A stretch of DNA of 64,000 nt from Sphingomonas_Q fennica_A (GCA_036946415.1 JAQIJD010000001.1:601840-665839), one strand, 5' to 3'; counted from the first letter of the stretch, positions 27,060 through 35,628 are shown. Notes: generated by a model from the letters alone, not told the origin. Made by a program: numbers and translations.

Positions 27060-27650
27060 TCAGGCCCTCTCTTCGTCAAGTTGGGCGCGGGTCTGCGCAT
27101 TGGTGGCGATCTCGCCCGTTTCCATAAGCTGCTTGAAGCGGCGCAGGTCGCGCCGCGCCTGGATGGCGGGTTCGCGCTGGAACAGCTTGGCGACGATCTT
27201 GCCGATCGTGCCCATCGGCGGATCGTAGAGGATCGTGGCGGTGACGACGGTGCCGCGCGCGCCGGCATCGCGAAATTCGATGCGGCCGCTGTTGGGCACG
27301 TCCGCGCCCTCGGCCGATTCCCAGGCGATTGTCTCGCCCGGCACGTCCTCGGTGACGATCGCATCCCATTCGACGGTGCCGCCGCCGGGCGCCTTGACCA
27401 CCCAGTGGGTGCGGTCGGCAGCCGTCACGTCGATGCGGACGACATTGTCCATGAAGTCGGGCAGGCGGGCGAAATCGCGCCAATAGGCATAAAGTTCGTC
27501 GCGGGGGCGGTTGATGGTGACGGCGCGGGCGGTGGCGGAGGCGCCGTGCGCGTCATGGGGCAGGGTCGCGGCGGTCTCGGCGGGGGCCCGGCCCTTCTTG
27601 GCGGTGGTGGGGGGCGCGTCGTCGGCGACCTCGGGTTCGGTGCTGGCCAT
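27060..27650 (-). CDS. SRPBCC (START-like) family protein
   Basis: 196 residues. An N-terminal disordered acidic/Ala stretch (about 1-40) is followed by a START-like helix-grip domain: SATARAVTINRPRDELYAYWRDFARLPDFMDNV, then a beta-sheet and the long C-terminal helix RRDLRRFKQLMETGEI. Such polyketide cyclase/dehydrase relatives bind hydrophobic ligands. The ATG at 27650 has GGAGG about five bases upstream, preferred over ATG 27662. First gene of a three-gene set with the Zn dehydrogenase and SDR. Confidence 0.8.
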   Translation of the reverse strand: MASTEPEVADDAPPTTAKKGRAPAETAATLPHDAHGASATARAVTINRPRDELYAYWRDFARLPDFMDNVVRIDVTAADRTHWVVKAPGGGTVEWDAIVTEDVPGETIAWESAEGADVPNSGRIEFRDAGARGTVVTATILYDPPMGTIGKIVAKLFQREPAIQARRDLRRFKQLMETGEIATNAQTRAQLDEERA

Positions 27651-27805
27651 GTCATCCTCCATGCCTCGGCAATGGCGGACCAACCTGTCTAAGTGGCTGG
27701 TGTTCCTATCGTTTCGGCGGCAGCGCGCGGGTCTTTCGGGCTGTTCAGACGTTTTATCCACGGCTGTTCGCACAGCCCGTACAAGAACGAAGGAAGGAAT
27801 GCCCG

Positions 27806-28294
27806 ATGACGAAGACGCCCCTGCTGCTCGCCGCGATCGCCGGCCTCGCGGCCACCGCCGCCATCGCCCAGACCGCACCCGCGCCCGCCGAATTCGTCAA
27901 GAAAGCCGGCGCCAGCGACCTTTACGAGCAACAGTCCAGCCGGCTGGTCCTCGCCACCACCCAGGACGCGAAGATCCGCGCCTTTGCGACGCAGATGATC
28001 GCCGATCACGAGAAGAGCACGGGCATGGTGAAGACCGCCGCCACCCAATCGGGCGTGACGCCGATGCCGCCCAAGCTGGAACCGAAGCAGGCCAAGATGA
28101 TCGCCGATCTGCAAAAGGCGAACGGCAAGGCGCGCGATACCGCTTATGTGACGCAGCAGAAGGCGGCGCATCAGGAAGCGCTGGCCCTCCACCGCAGCTA
28201 TGCCGCCTCCGGCACGGCGCCGGCGCTGAAGACCGCCGCCGGGCAGATCGTCCCCGTCGTCGAGCATCACGCCCATATGCTGCAATCGATGTGA
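27806..28294 (+). CDS. Periplasmic DUF4142 protein
   Basis: 162 residues: signal peptide (cleavage near AIAQT, about residue 21), then an all-helical DUF4142 domain with the ferritin-like pattern FVKKAGASDLYEQQSSRLVL, FATQMIADHEKS and VEHHAHMLQSM at the end. Family function unknown; relatives are linked to envelope stress and resistance. A strong AAGGAAGG lies nine bases before the ATG. A GC-rich hairpin (28301-28331) follows as likely terminator. Confidence 0.85.
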   Translation: MTKTPLLLAAIAGLAATAAIAQTAPAPAEFVKKAGASDLYEQQSSRLVLATTQDAKIRAFATQMIADHEKSTGMVKTAATQSGVTPMPPKLEPKQAKMIADLQKANGKARDTAYVTQQKAAHQEALALHRSYAASGTAPALKTAAGQIVPVVEHHAHMLQSM

Positions 28295-28335
28295 CCGGTG
28301 GGCGGGGCGGCACGGAGCCGCCGTCCCGCCCCTCA

Positions 28336-28367
28336 CGCCGCTGGAGCGGGTGACGGGAATCGAACCC
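28336..28367. repeat. Partial duplicate of the tRNA-Gly 3' end (32-bp direct repeat)
   Basis: These 32 bases are identical to 28422-28453, which comprise the CCA end, acceptor strand and T-arm of the tRNA-Gly gene plus six bases downstream. The copy lacks the rest of the tRNA. Such 3'-end duplicates are typical of attachment sites left by integrative elements, but only 54 bases lie between the copies and no integrase is present. Confidence 0.8.
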
Positions 28368-28427
28368 CCAAGCGCAGCCCGCCAGGGCGGAGCGCCAACA
28401 ATGAACGCGGGTTCGCCGCCCCGCCGC

Positions 28428-28501
28428 TGGAGCGGGTGACGGGAATCGAACCCGCGTCACAAGCTTGGAAGGCTAGTGCTCTACCATTGAGCTACACCCG
28501 C
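28428..28501 (-). tRNA. tRNA-Gly (anticodon TCC)
   Basis: A complete cloverleaf on the minus strand: acceptor GCGGGTG pairs with CACCCGC, D-arm with TAGCTCAATGGTAGAGC, anticodon loop CTTCCAA (TCC), T-loop GGTTCGATTCC, encoded CCA. The 3' 32 bases are repeated at 28336. Confidence 0.95.
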
Positions 28502-28542
28502 TCGCGGCCTTGGGCGTGCGTCCTTCCCGATCGGCGGGAAGG

Positions 28543-28628
28543 TGGTGGACAGGGCTGGATTCGAACCAGCGTACGCTTGCACGGGCAGATTTACAGTCTG
28601 CTGCCTTTAACCACTCGGCCACCTGTCC
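28543..28628 (-). tRNA. tRNA-Tyr (anticodon GTA)
   Basis: A class II tRNA with a long variable arm on the minus strand: acceptor GGACAGG / CCTGTCC, anticodon loop CTGTAAA (GTA), variable arm around CCCGTGCAAGCGTACG, T-loop GGTTCGAATCC, discriminator A and encoded CCA. It lies 42 bases upstream of tRNA-Gly on the same strand, so they may be co-transcribed. The following gap to 28849 (221 bases) shows no gene. Confidence 0.95.
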
Positions 28629-28849
28629 AGCGGCGCTCGTCAAAGCGAGGCGCCCCAATGGCGAAGGCGGGACGGGCTGTCAACGGCTTGGCGTATGGCG
28701 CCGGCGCGATCTTTCGCTTCCGGCAGGCGATGGCGGCAAGCGGCTTGCGCCCGCGGCCGGCGAACCCCATGCTGCGATCTATGCCTATGCCGATGTCCGG
28801 CAAGGCGTGCCCGTCCCGATCGATCGGCCGGGCGGCGGAGAGGGGGCAT

Positions 28850-29998
28850 GTGATCCGGGTAGCGGCGGCGGCGGACTATCGCGCGGCGGCGGAGCGGCGG
28901 CTGCCGCCAATGCTGTTCCATTATGTCGACGGCGGCTCCTATGCGGAGCGGACCGCGGCGGCCAATATCGCCGATTTCGGGGAGATATTGATCCGCCAGC
29001 GGGTGCTGGCCGATGCCTCTAAGCTGACGCTCGGCACGCGTCTGTTCGGGCGGGAGATGTCGATGCCGCTGGCGCTGGCGCCGGTCGGCATGGCCGGCAT
29101 GTTCGCGCGGCGCGGCGAGGTGCAGGCGGCGCGCGCGGCGGCGGCGGAGGGCGTGCCCTTCTGCCTTTCCACCGTCGCCCTGTGCCCGGTGGAGGAGGTG
29201 GCGCGCGCGGTGACGGTGCCGCCGTGGTTCCAGCTCTACATGCTGAAGGACCGGGGGCGGATGGCGGCGCTACTCGATCGCGCCGCGGCCTGCGGGGCGG
29301 AGACCCTGTTCTTCACCGTCGATCTGTCGCTGCCCGGCGCGCGCTATCGCGACGTGCGGACGGGCTTCGCCTCGCCCGTGTCGCCGATGCTGCACCTGCG
29401 CCGGCTGTGGGAGGCGGCGACGCATCCGCACTGGGCGTGGCATGTCGGCCTGCGCGGCCGGCCGCACGTCTTCGGCAACATGGTCGATGCCGAGGGCAAG
29501 GGCGGCAGCTTCGCCGAGGTATGGGCGTGGGCGCGCGAGAATTTCGATCCCTCCGCCGGCTGGCACGATCTGGCGTGGGTGCGCGATCACTGGAAGGGGC
29601 CGATCGTGCTGAAGGGCATTCTCGATCCGGACGATGCGCGCCAGGCGGTGGCGATCGGCGCGGACGGCCTCGTCGTCTCCAACCACGGCGGGCGGCAGCT
29701 CGACGACGTATCCTCCACCATCCGCGCGCTGCCGGCGGTGGCCGAGGCGGTGGCGGGGCGCATCCCGGTGCTGCTGGACGGGGGCGTCCGCTCCGGCCTC
29801 GACATATTGAAGGCGCTGGCGCTGGGGGCGTCGGCCTGCCTGGTCGGTCGGGCCTGGGCGTTCGCGTTGGCGGCGGGGGGCGAGGCGGGGGTGCGCCACA
29901 TGATCGGCCTGCTGCGCCAGGAACTGACGATTGCGATGGCGCTCTCGGCCTGCACCGACGTGGCCGATGCGACGCCCGATTTGATACGGTGGCGCTGA
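28850..29998 (+). CDS. lldD: FMN-dependent alpha-hydroxy acid dehydrogenase (L-lactate dehydrogenase type)
   Basis: Membrane-associated flavoenzyme that oxidises L-lactate or a related 2-hydroxy acid, passing electrons to quinone. 382 residues, the LldD size. FMN and active-site signature SNHGGRQLDD near the C-terminus, with LLDGGVRSGLDILKALALGA binding the phosphate; N-terminal FHYVDGGSYAERT and the substrate loop WFQLYMLKDR. Start set at GTG 28850, with GAGAGG about nine bases upstream; no good ATG is in frame. Alternatives in the family (glycolate or mandelate oxidation) cannot be excluded. Confidence 0.88.
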   Translation: MIRVAAAADYRAAAERRLPPMLFHYVDGGSYAERTAAANIADFGEILIRQRVLADASKLTLGTRLFGREMSMPLALAPVGMAGMFARRGEVQAARAAAAEGVPFCLSTVALCPVEEVARAVTVPPWFQLYMLKDRGRMAALLDRAAACGAETLFFTVDLSLPGARYRDVRTGFASPVSPMLHLRRLWEAATHPHWAWHVGLRGRPHVFGNMVDAEGKGGSFAEVWAWARENFDPSAGWHDLAWVRDHWKGPIVLKGILDPDDARQAVAIGADGLVVSNHGGRQLDDVSSTIRALPAVAEAVAGRIPVLLDGGVRSGLDILKALALGASACLVGRAWAFALAAGGEAGVRHMIGLLRQELTIAMALSACTDVADATPDLIRWR

Positions 29999-30013
29999 CC
30001 GGACTGCGGATTA

Positions 30014-30149
30014 TATTCGCGCAGAGACGCGGAGGCGCAGAGAAGGAGCGCCCGCCGCAACGCGGCGCGTCTCATCGGCCCTCAGAATATCTCATGACGC
30101 TGCCGCGCTCGAAACATCTCTGCGCCTCCGCGTCTCTGCGCGAATAATG
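30014..30149. repeat. Palindromic intergenic repeat, family II
   Basis: The left arm ATTCGCGCAGAGACGCGGAG and right arm CTCCGCGTCTCTGCGCGAAT form a roughly 30-bp imperfect stem around about 75 variable bases, between lldD and convergent murI. Confidence 0.85.
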
Positions 30150-30167
30150 TCGCGAGAGGCGCGTCGT

Positions 30168-30965
30168 TCAGAGTGTCGCGATTTTCGGCAGGCCGCGCGC
30201 GGCAAGGGCGGCGGCGAGCGCGGGCGGGACGACCGGATCGCCGGTGAAGACGGCGATGCCGGGGGCGGGGTCGGCGGGCCAGTCCTGCCCCTGCGTCAGG
30301 AAGGCGGTGCGGCGGGCGATGCCGGCGGCGCCGTCGACGAAGGCGATCGGGCGGGGGGCGACGGCGGCCAGCCGGTCCTCGACCAGTGGGAAGTGGGTGC
30401 AGGCCAGCACGATCGTGTCGATCGCATCGCCGCCCGGCTGATCGAACAGGCCGGCGAGTGCTGCGGCATAAGCGGCGTCTGCGGTCGCCTCGCCGCGCAG
30501 CGTCGCCTCCGCCAGATCGACCAGCGCCGCCGATCCGTGGCGCAGCACGGTGCAGTCGCCGGCGAAGCGCGCCGACAGGTCGTCGACATAGGGCTGGCGG
30601 ACGGTGGCCTCGGTGCCGAGCACGCCGATCGTGCGCGTCTTGGAGCGGGCGGCGGCTGGCTTGATCGCGGGCACGGTGCCGACCACCGGCAGCGACAGCG
30701 CCGCCCGTATCTCCGGCAAGGCGATGGTGCAGGCGGTGTTGCAGGGGATGACGATGATGCGCGGATCGTAGCGTTCGGCGAGGCGGCCCAACAAGGCCGG
30801 CACCCGCGCCGCGATCTCCGCTTCCGTCTTGATGCCGTACGGAAAGCCGGCACTGTCGGCGACGTAGACGATCGGCGCCTGCGGTATCAGCGCGCGGACG
30901 GGGGCGAGCACGGTCAACCCGCCCACGCCGGAATCGAACAGCAGGATCGGCCGCGCGTCCGTCAT
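30168..30965 (-). CDS. murI: Glutamate racemase
   Basis: Cofactor-independent racemase giving D-glutamate for peptidoglycan. 265 residues. The two catalytic cysteines lie in IPCNTACT and LACTHFPLV; the N-terminal FDSGVGGLTV and DSAGFPYG blocks are diagnostic. Start at ATG 30965 with GGGA five bases upstream. Monocistronic, convergent to lldD across a family II repeat and divergent from the CoA-transferase operon. Confidence 0.95.
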   Translation of the reverse strand: MTDARPILLFDSGVGGLTVLAPVRALIPQAPIVYVADSAGFPYGIKTEAEIAARVPALLGRLAERYDPRIIVIPCNTACTIALPEIRAALSLPVVGTVPAIKPAAARSKTRTIGVLGTEATVRQPYVDDLSARFAGDCTVLRHGSAALVDLAEATLRGEATADAAYAAALAGLFDQPGGDAIDTIVLACTHFPLVEDRLAAVAPRPIAFVDGAAGIARRTAFLTQGQDWPADPAPGIAVFTGDPVVPPALAAALAARGLPKIATL

Positions 30966-31075
30966 CGGCGTCCCATAGCGCCGCCGCCGCCGCGTGCAAC
31001 CGATTGCGCCGCCGCCAGGCGTTGACCGCGCGCCCGGCCGCCCTCTACACCGCCCGCGAACCGGGAGGATGAGGC

Positions 31076-31786
31076 ATGGCGAACAAGATCTATGGCGATG
31101 CGGCGGCGGCACTCGAGGGGCTGCTGTTCGACGGCATGACGATCTGTTCGGGCGGCTTCGGCCTGTGCGGCATTCCCGAACGGCTGATCGGCGCGATCGA
31201 GGCTTCGGGCGTGAAGGGGCTGACGGTCGTTTCCAACAATGCCGGGATCGACGGCGAAGGTCTCGGCAGGCTTCTTCGCACGCGCCAGATCGCCAAGATG
31301 GTCTCCAGCTACGTCGGCGAGAACAAGGAGTTCGAGCGGCAATATCTGGCGGGCGAGCTGGAAGTGGAATTCTGCCCGCAGGGCACGCTGGCCGAGCGCT
31401 GCCGCGCGGGCGGCGCGGGCATCCCCGGCTTCTACACCAAGACCGGCGTCGGCACGATCGTGGCCGAGGGCAAGGAGGTGAAGGAGTTCGACGGCGAGAC
31501 CTATGTGCTCGAACGCGGCATCCGCGCCGACCTGTCGATCGTGAAGGGCTGGAAGGCGGACGAGGCGGGCAACCTGATCTTCCGCAAGACGGCGCGCAAC
31601 TTCAACCAGCCGATGGCCACCGCCAGCTACAACACCGTGGCCGAGGTGGAGGAGATCGTGCCCGTCGGTTCGCTCGATCCGGATGCGATCCATGTGCCGG
31701 GCATCTTCATCAAGCGGCTGATCCTGGGCGCACCCTACGACAAGAAGATCGAGTTCCGCACGGTGCGCGAGCGGGCCGCGGCGTGA
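31076..31786 (+). CDS. scoA: 3-oxoacid CoA-transferase subunit A
   Basis: Alpha subunit of succinyl-CoA:3-ketoacid CoA-transferase, which activates acetoacetate with succinyl-CoA in ketone body and polyhydroxybutyrate use. 236 residues; CoA-transferase I motif ICSGGFGLCGIPERLI at about 23-38 and GAGIPGFYTKTGVGT. GGAGG lies eight bases before the ATG. The beta subunit is not next to it: a phosphatase gene is inserted, starting four bases inside the stop. Confidence 0.93.
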   Translation: MANKIYGDAAAALEGLLFDGMTICSGGFGLCGIPERLIGAIEASGVKGLTVVSNNAGIDGEGLGRLLRTRQIAKMVSSYVGENKEFERQYLAGELEVEFCPQGTLAERCRAGGAGIPGFYTKTGVGTIVAEGKEVKEFDGETYVLERGIRADLSIVKGWKADEAGNLIFRKTARNFNQPMATASYNTVAEVEEIVPVGSLDPDAIHVPGIFIKRLILGAPYDKKIEFRTVRERAAA

Positions 31787-32725
31787 CGCGTATCGCCGCC
31801 CTCGCGCTGGCGGCAACGGCGCTGGCCGGCTGCGCGACGCAGCCGGCGCCGCGCCCCGCCGCCGCGCTGCCGCCGCCGCCGCTGATGCCGGTCGATACCG
31901 CAGCACTGGCGCCGGAGGGCGTGCCGCCGGGCGCGATGCCGCCCAAGGCGATGCTGTGGCTCTATGCCTCGGCCGAGGCGGATGCGCTCTCCCGCCAGTC
32001 CTACAATGCGCTGACCGCCTTCGTGGAGGGCAAGGTGGCCGATCGCCGCGCCGGCCGCCCGGTCGGCAGCGCGGTGCTGGCACCGGGCGCCACGCTCGAC
32101 CAGCCGACCACCGTCGCCTGCGGCAACCGCCCGCTGGCGGTGATGCTGGACGTGGACGAGACGGTGCTGCTCAACCTCGGCTTCGAATATGACGATGCCC
32201 GCCACGGCGGCGCCACCGCGTGGGGACGATGCCCGCTGGGAGCGGTGGGAGAAGACCGGCGCCGACAAGGTGGCGCCGCTGCCCGGCGCGCGCGAGGCCT
32301 TTGCCCAGCTGCGCGGAGCGGGCGTCACGATCATCTTCAACTCCAACCGCTCCACCGCCAATGCGGCGCAGACGGCGCGCGCGCTGGAGGGGGCGGGCGT
32401 CGGCCCCGCCGTGCCCGGCGACACGCTGTGGCTGAAGGGGGACGTGGCGCCCGGATCGGGCAAGGACGCGCGGCGGCTGAAGGCATCCGAGAAATATTGC
32501 ATCGTGGCGCTGGCGGGCGATCAGCTCGGCGATTTCAGCGATCTCTTCACGGGGATGCTGAAGGAGGTGCCCGCGCGCCGCGCCGCCGCCGACCGGCCCT
32601 CGATCGCGGGCTGGTGGGGGGCGGGCTGGTTCGTGATGCCCAACCCCGTCTATGGCACGGGCACGATCGGCGGCTGGGATGCCGCTTTCCCCGCCGACAA
32701 GCGCTGGAACGGAGACGAGAGATAA
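31783..32725 (+). pseudogene. 5'-nucleotidase/acid phosphatase lipoprotein, e(P4) family, frameshifted
   Basis: Outer-membrane HAD-superfamily phosphatase (class C acid phosphatase). GTG start at 31783 overlaps the scoA stop. Lipobox LAGC at about residue 18, a Pro/Ala linker, then the nucleophile motif MLDVDETVLLN. A G-run at 32222-32225 carries one base too many: without it GGATAW continues into DDARWERWEKTGADK and the frame runs to 32725, with FNSNRS (HAD motif II), then LKASEKY and LAGDQLGDFSD (motifs III-IV). The reconstructed protein is about 313 residues, a normal length. Its stop overlaps the scoB start, so it lies inside the sco operon. The frameshift is likely a sequencing error. 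Confidence 0.83.
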
Positions 32726-33360
32726 TGGCCTGGGATCGCAACCAGATGGCGGCACGCGCGGCGCGCGAGCTGAAGGACGGCTTCTACGTGAACCTCGGGA
32801 TCGGCATCCCGACGCTCGTCGCCAACAACATTCCCGAAGGCGTGTCCGTCACGCTCCAGTCCGAAAACGGGATGCTCGGCATCGGCCCGTTCCCCTATGA
32901 CGACGAGGTCGATCCCGACCTGATCAACGCCGGCAAGCAGACGATCAGCCAACTGCCCTCGACCAGCTTCTTCTCCTCCGCCGACAGTTTCGCGATGATC
33001 CGCGGCGGCCATATCGACCTGACCGTGCTGGGCGCGATGGAGGTGAGCCAGGACGGCGACATCGCCAACTGGATGATCCCCGGCAAGATGGTGAAGGGGA
33101 TGGGCGGGGCGATGGACCTCGTCGCCGGGGTCAAGAAGATCATCGTCGTGATGGAGCATGTCGCCAAGGACGGCTCCCCCAAGTTCATCCCCGCCTGCAC
33201 ACTGCCGCTGACCGGCAAGAATGTGGTCGACATGATCGTGACCGACCTGTGCGTCTTCCAGCGGCCCGATCACGCCAGCGCCTTCCGGCTGATGGAACTG
33301 GCGCCGGGCGTGACGGCGGACGAGATCGCCGCCAAGACCAGCGCTGCCTACGAAAGCTGA
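32725..33360 (+). CDS. scoB: 3-oxoacid CoA-transferase subunit B
   Basis: Beta subunit of the succinyl-CoA:3-ketoacid CoA-transferase, 211 residues. The catalytic glutamate, which forms the covalent CoA thioester, sits in QSENGMLGIG; N-terminal FYVNLGIGIPTLV and the GGAMDLVAG loop are conserved. The start overlaps the phosphatase stop by one base (TAATG), so scoA, phosphatase and scoB form one transcript. Confidence 0.93.
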   Translation: MAWDRNQMAARAARELKDGFYVNLGIGIPTLVANNIPEGVSVTLQSENGMLGIGPFPYDDEVDPDLINAGKQTISQLPSTSFFSSADSFAMIRGGHIDLTVLGAMEVSQDGDIANWMIPGKMVKGMGGAMDLVAGVKKIIVVMEHVAKDGSPKFIPACTLPLTGKNVVDMIVTDLCVFQRPDHASAFRLMELAPGVTADEIAAKTSAAYES

Positions 33361-33390
33361 CAAGTCAGGACGTTCGGCTATCGCTCCGCC

Positions 33391-33505
33391 TCTCCCCTCC
33401 CTGAAAGGGAGGGGTCGGGGGTGGGTTCGCCGGTGGCCGGGCGCAACCGGCTAATTCGTCCCGGCCTGTCCGCTCCCACCCCCGCGCGGCGGGTTCGCTC
33501 CCCGA
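33391..33505. repeat. Palindromic intergenic repeat, family I (degenerate copy)
   Basis: The left arm (33391-33441) is intact and nearly identical to the 3963 copy, including GGTGGGTTCGCC, but the right arm is eroded: only a CCCACCCCCG and a later GGGTTCGCTCCCC fragment remain. It ends at the stop of the SDR gene. Confidence 0.7.
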
Positions 33506-34465
33506 TCAGGTGTCGCGGCCCTCTGCATCGGGTGCGCCGCGCGGCGTCGTCTGGGTCGCGTAGATCGGCTGGTTGAGCAATGTGCCCATCTGTCGCAGCA
33601 TCCCCAGCCGCTGTTCGTTGAGCGGCTCGTCCGGGATGGCGCGGAGGAGGGCATCGCAGCGCGCCTGGATGCCTTCGCGGAATTCGGGGTGGCTGATGAT
33701 GAACAGGTCGTTGCGGCGGATGCCGCGCAGCACGCGCAGCCCCACCTCGTCGATCGACATGCTGATCGCCTCATAAGGGCTGCCGGGGGGCGCGGACTTG
33801 AACGCCTCGGCCATCTGCTCCTTCTGCGCGTCCTGCGCCGAATAGCCGGTGGTCATGCCGGCGGGGCGCAGCTTGTGGCTGTTGAAGATGTTGGTGCGCA
33901 CGCCGCCGGGCAGGAAGGCGGAGACGCCGATATTCTCATCCTTCAGCTCCCAGTGCAGCGCCTCGGCCATGCCGACGACGGCATATTTCAGCGTGATGTA
34001 GATGCCCGCATCGCCGCTGGCGAACGACCCCGACATCGAGGCGGTGTTGACGATATGGCCGCCCTCGCCATGCGCGCGGATGCGCGGCAGCACCGTCTGC
34101 ACGCCGTTGATGACGCCATCGAGCATCACCGATTTCAGCCAGTCCCAATCGTCGTAGGTGGCGTCCTTGATCGGGCCGGTCACGCCGATCCCGGCATTGT
34201 TGCACAGGACGTGGATATTGCCGAAGCGCGCCTCCGCCTCGTCGGCGGCGGCGGCGTAATCGGCACGGTCCGTCACGTCGAGGCGGATGGCGTGGACGGC
34301 GTGGTTGGTGCCCTTGAATTCGGCCATCGCCTCGTCCAGCGCATCCTGCCGGATGTCGGCGATGACGACCTTCATGCCGTTGTTGGCGAAGGCGCGGGCC
34401 ATGCCCAGCCCCATGCCGCTGGCCCCGCCGGTGATGAATGCCGTCTTGCCCTGAACGTCCTGCAC
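33506..34465 (-). CDS. Short-chain dehydrogenase/reductase (longer C-terminal form)
   Basis: SDR of about 319 residues: TGGASGMGLGMARAF cofactor motif near residue 12, LCNNAGIG, active-site Ser in NTASMSGSF and the YxxxK position occupied by YITLKYAVVG, where the Lys follows Tyr by four residues. An extra 60-residue C-terminal region (IRRNDLFIISHPEFREGI) is typical of a subgroup common in sphingomonads and mycobacteria. Start set at GTG 34465 with GGGAGAG five bases upstream; TTG at 34468 is the alternative. Substrate unknown. Confidence 0.85.
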   Translation of the reverse strand: MQDVQGKTAFITGGASGMGLGMARAFANNGMKVVIADIRQDALDEAMAEFKGTNHAVHAIRLDVTDRADYAAAADEAEARFGNIHVLCNNAGIGVTGPIKDATYDDWDWLKSVMLDGVINGVQTVLPRIRAHGEGGHIVNTASMSGSFASGDAGIYITLKYAVVGMAEALHWELKDENIGVSAFLPGGVRTNIFNSHKLRPAGMTTGYSAQDAQKEQMAEAFKSAPPGSPYEAISMSIDEVGLRVLRGIRRNDLFIISHPEFREGIQARCDALLRAIPDEPLNEQRLGMLRQMGTLLNQPIYATQTTPRGAPDAEGRDT

Positions 34466-34532
34466 CAAGCCTCTCCCGATAGACGGCCGTCCTTGAAGCA
34501 TAGCAGGCGAACGATCGCCACCCCCAACGCAA

Positions 34533-34560
34533 AGGCCCCCGGCGTTTCCGCCGGGGGCCT
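34533..34560 (-). terminator. Strong intrinsic terminator after the DUF2171 gene
   Basis: A perfect 12-bp stem (34533-34544 with 34549-34560) with a TTTC loop; on the minus strand it is followed by TTTGCG. A second, smaller hairpin (CGTCCCG / CGGGACG) lies between it and the gene. Confidence 0.8.
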
Positions 34561-34598
34561 CCGCTCACCGTCCCGTCACCGGGACGACGGGTTCAGTA

Positions 34599-35549
34599 TC
34601 AGCTGACGCTGCGGGTTCGGGTGCGATCCTGCGACTGCCAGCCATTGCTGGCGCCGCTGTCCCGCTCCTCGTCGCGCCAATGCTGCTTGGCCTGATCGGC
34701 GGTCTTGCTGATCGTCACCTTGTCGTCGACGGTGGTGATCCAGCTCGACGGGATCGAATGGTGATGGCCGCCGGCATCGCTGTCGTTCTTCGTCAGGATG
34801 ATACGGTCACCGCGCACCTTGTCGACCGTGCCGACATGCTGCCCGTCGGACCCGACGACCTCCTGATGCTCCTTGACCTGGGTGAGCGAGCCGCGCTGCG
34901 TCTGCCGGGTCTGGCGCCAGGAACCGAATTCGCTGTCGAAGCGGCCCTGATTCTCGGTGCGATATTCCTGATAGTCGCGGTCGAACTCGGCCATCTGGCG
35001 ATCACGCCACGAGCGGTAATTGGGGTCGCGGCCCCAGCCGTCATGATCGCCGTTGGCGCCGAGGCCCCAGGTCGACGTGGCACCCGCGCCGCGGCCGGCA
35101 CCGTAATCGCTGCCGTAGCGGCGCGATCCACCGCCGCCGCCATAACCGCCGCCGCCCGAGAAGCTGCCGTAGCCGTAGCTGTCGGCATAGCGGCTGCCGT
35201 CCTCGTAATTGCCGTTGGCGCGATCGTCCGCTTCGCGGCGGCGCTGCGCTTCCTCGTCGCCGAACCAGCTGCGCACCTCGTCGCCCGCGCGATCGAGGAA
35301 GCCGCGATCCTCATAGTCGTAGCCCTGCGGGTTGCGTCCATAGTCGCGCTGGCGATAGTCGCCGCCCGAGCCGCGGCCGTAGCCGGCATCGCGCCCGTAT
35401 CCGCCCTGGCCGTAGCCGCCGCCGCGCTGGCCGTAGCCGCCCTGGCCGTAGCCGCCGCCGCGCGGGGAATTCCATCGATCGTCGCCGCCGTAGCCCCGGC
35501 CGCTGCCATAGCGATCCCGGTCCCGGTAGTCGTCGCGGTCGTAGCCCAT
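34599..35549 (-). CDS. Gly/Tyr-rich SWFGD motif protein with DUF2171 domain
   Basis: 316 residues of unusual composition: the first 80 residues are Gly-Tyr-Arg-Asp repeats (YGQGGYGQRGGGYGQGGYG), then an EVRSWFGDEEAQRRREAD motif (about 90-110), a second Gly-Ser-Tyr block, a DRQMAEFDRDYQEYRTENQ helical segment, and a C-terminal DUF2171 beta-barrel domain (VKEHQEVVGSDGQHVGTVDKV, with HHHSIP). Many sphingomonads carry SWFGD proteins; function unknown. The low-complexity part resembles proteins that phase-separate or bind nucleic acid, but this is only a resemblance. AGGAGG lies six bases before the ATG. Confidence 0.82.
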   Translation of the reverse strand: MGYDRDDYRDRDRYGSGRGYGGDDRWNSPRGGGYGQGGYGQRGGGYGQGGYGRDAGYGRGSGGDYRQRDYGRNPQGYDYEDRGFLDRAGDEVRSWFGDEEAQRRREADDRANGNYEDGSRYADSYGYGSFSGGGGYGGGGGSRRYGSDYGAGRGAGATSTWGLGANGDHDGWGRDPNYRSWRDRQMAEFDRDYQEYRTENQGRFDSEFGSWRQTRQTQRGSLTQVKEHQEVVGSDGQHVGTVDKVRGDRIILTKNDSDAGGHHHSIPSSWITTVDDKVTISKTADQAKQHWRDEERDSGASNGWQSQDRTRTRSVS

Positions 35550-35585
35550 CCGATCCTCCTGTCGTCTTGCTCAACAGTGTCGCGA

Positions 35586-35628
35586 CCGTGCGGGGGGCGA
35601 GGGGGGTGGGGGGACGCCCCCCGCACGG
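35586..35628. other. Long stable hairpin upstream of the DUF2171 gene
   Basis: A 14-bp perfect inverted repeat (35586-35599 with 35615-35628) around a 15-base G-rich loop, 37 bases upstream of the DUF2171 start. It could be an attenuator or a 5'-UTR structure. The rest of the gap 35550-35774 shows nothing else. Confidence 0.5.

Noticed and set aside
28336..28453. Prophage or integrative element attachment region
   Set aside because: The duplication is real, but no integrase or element genes lie in or near it, so only a scar can be claimed.
28298..28849. Open frame through the tRNA-Gly and tRNA-Tyr region joined to lldD
   Set aside because: Peptide is the familiar translation of tRNA genes; lldD starts at GTG 28850.
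35586..35628. Riboswitch before the DUF2171 gene
   Set aside because: A single simple hairpin with G-run loop; no conserved aptamer pattern recognised.
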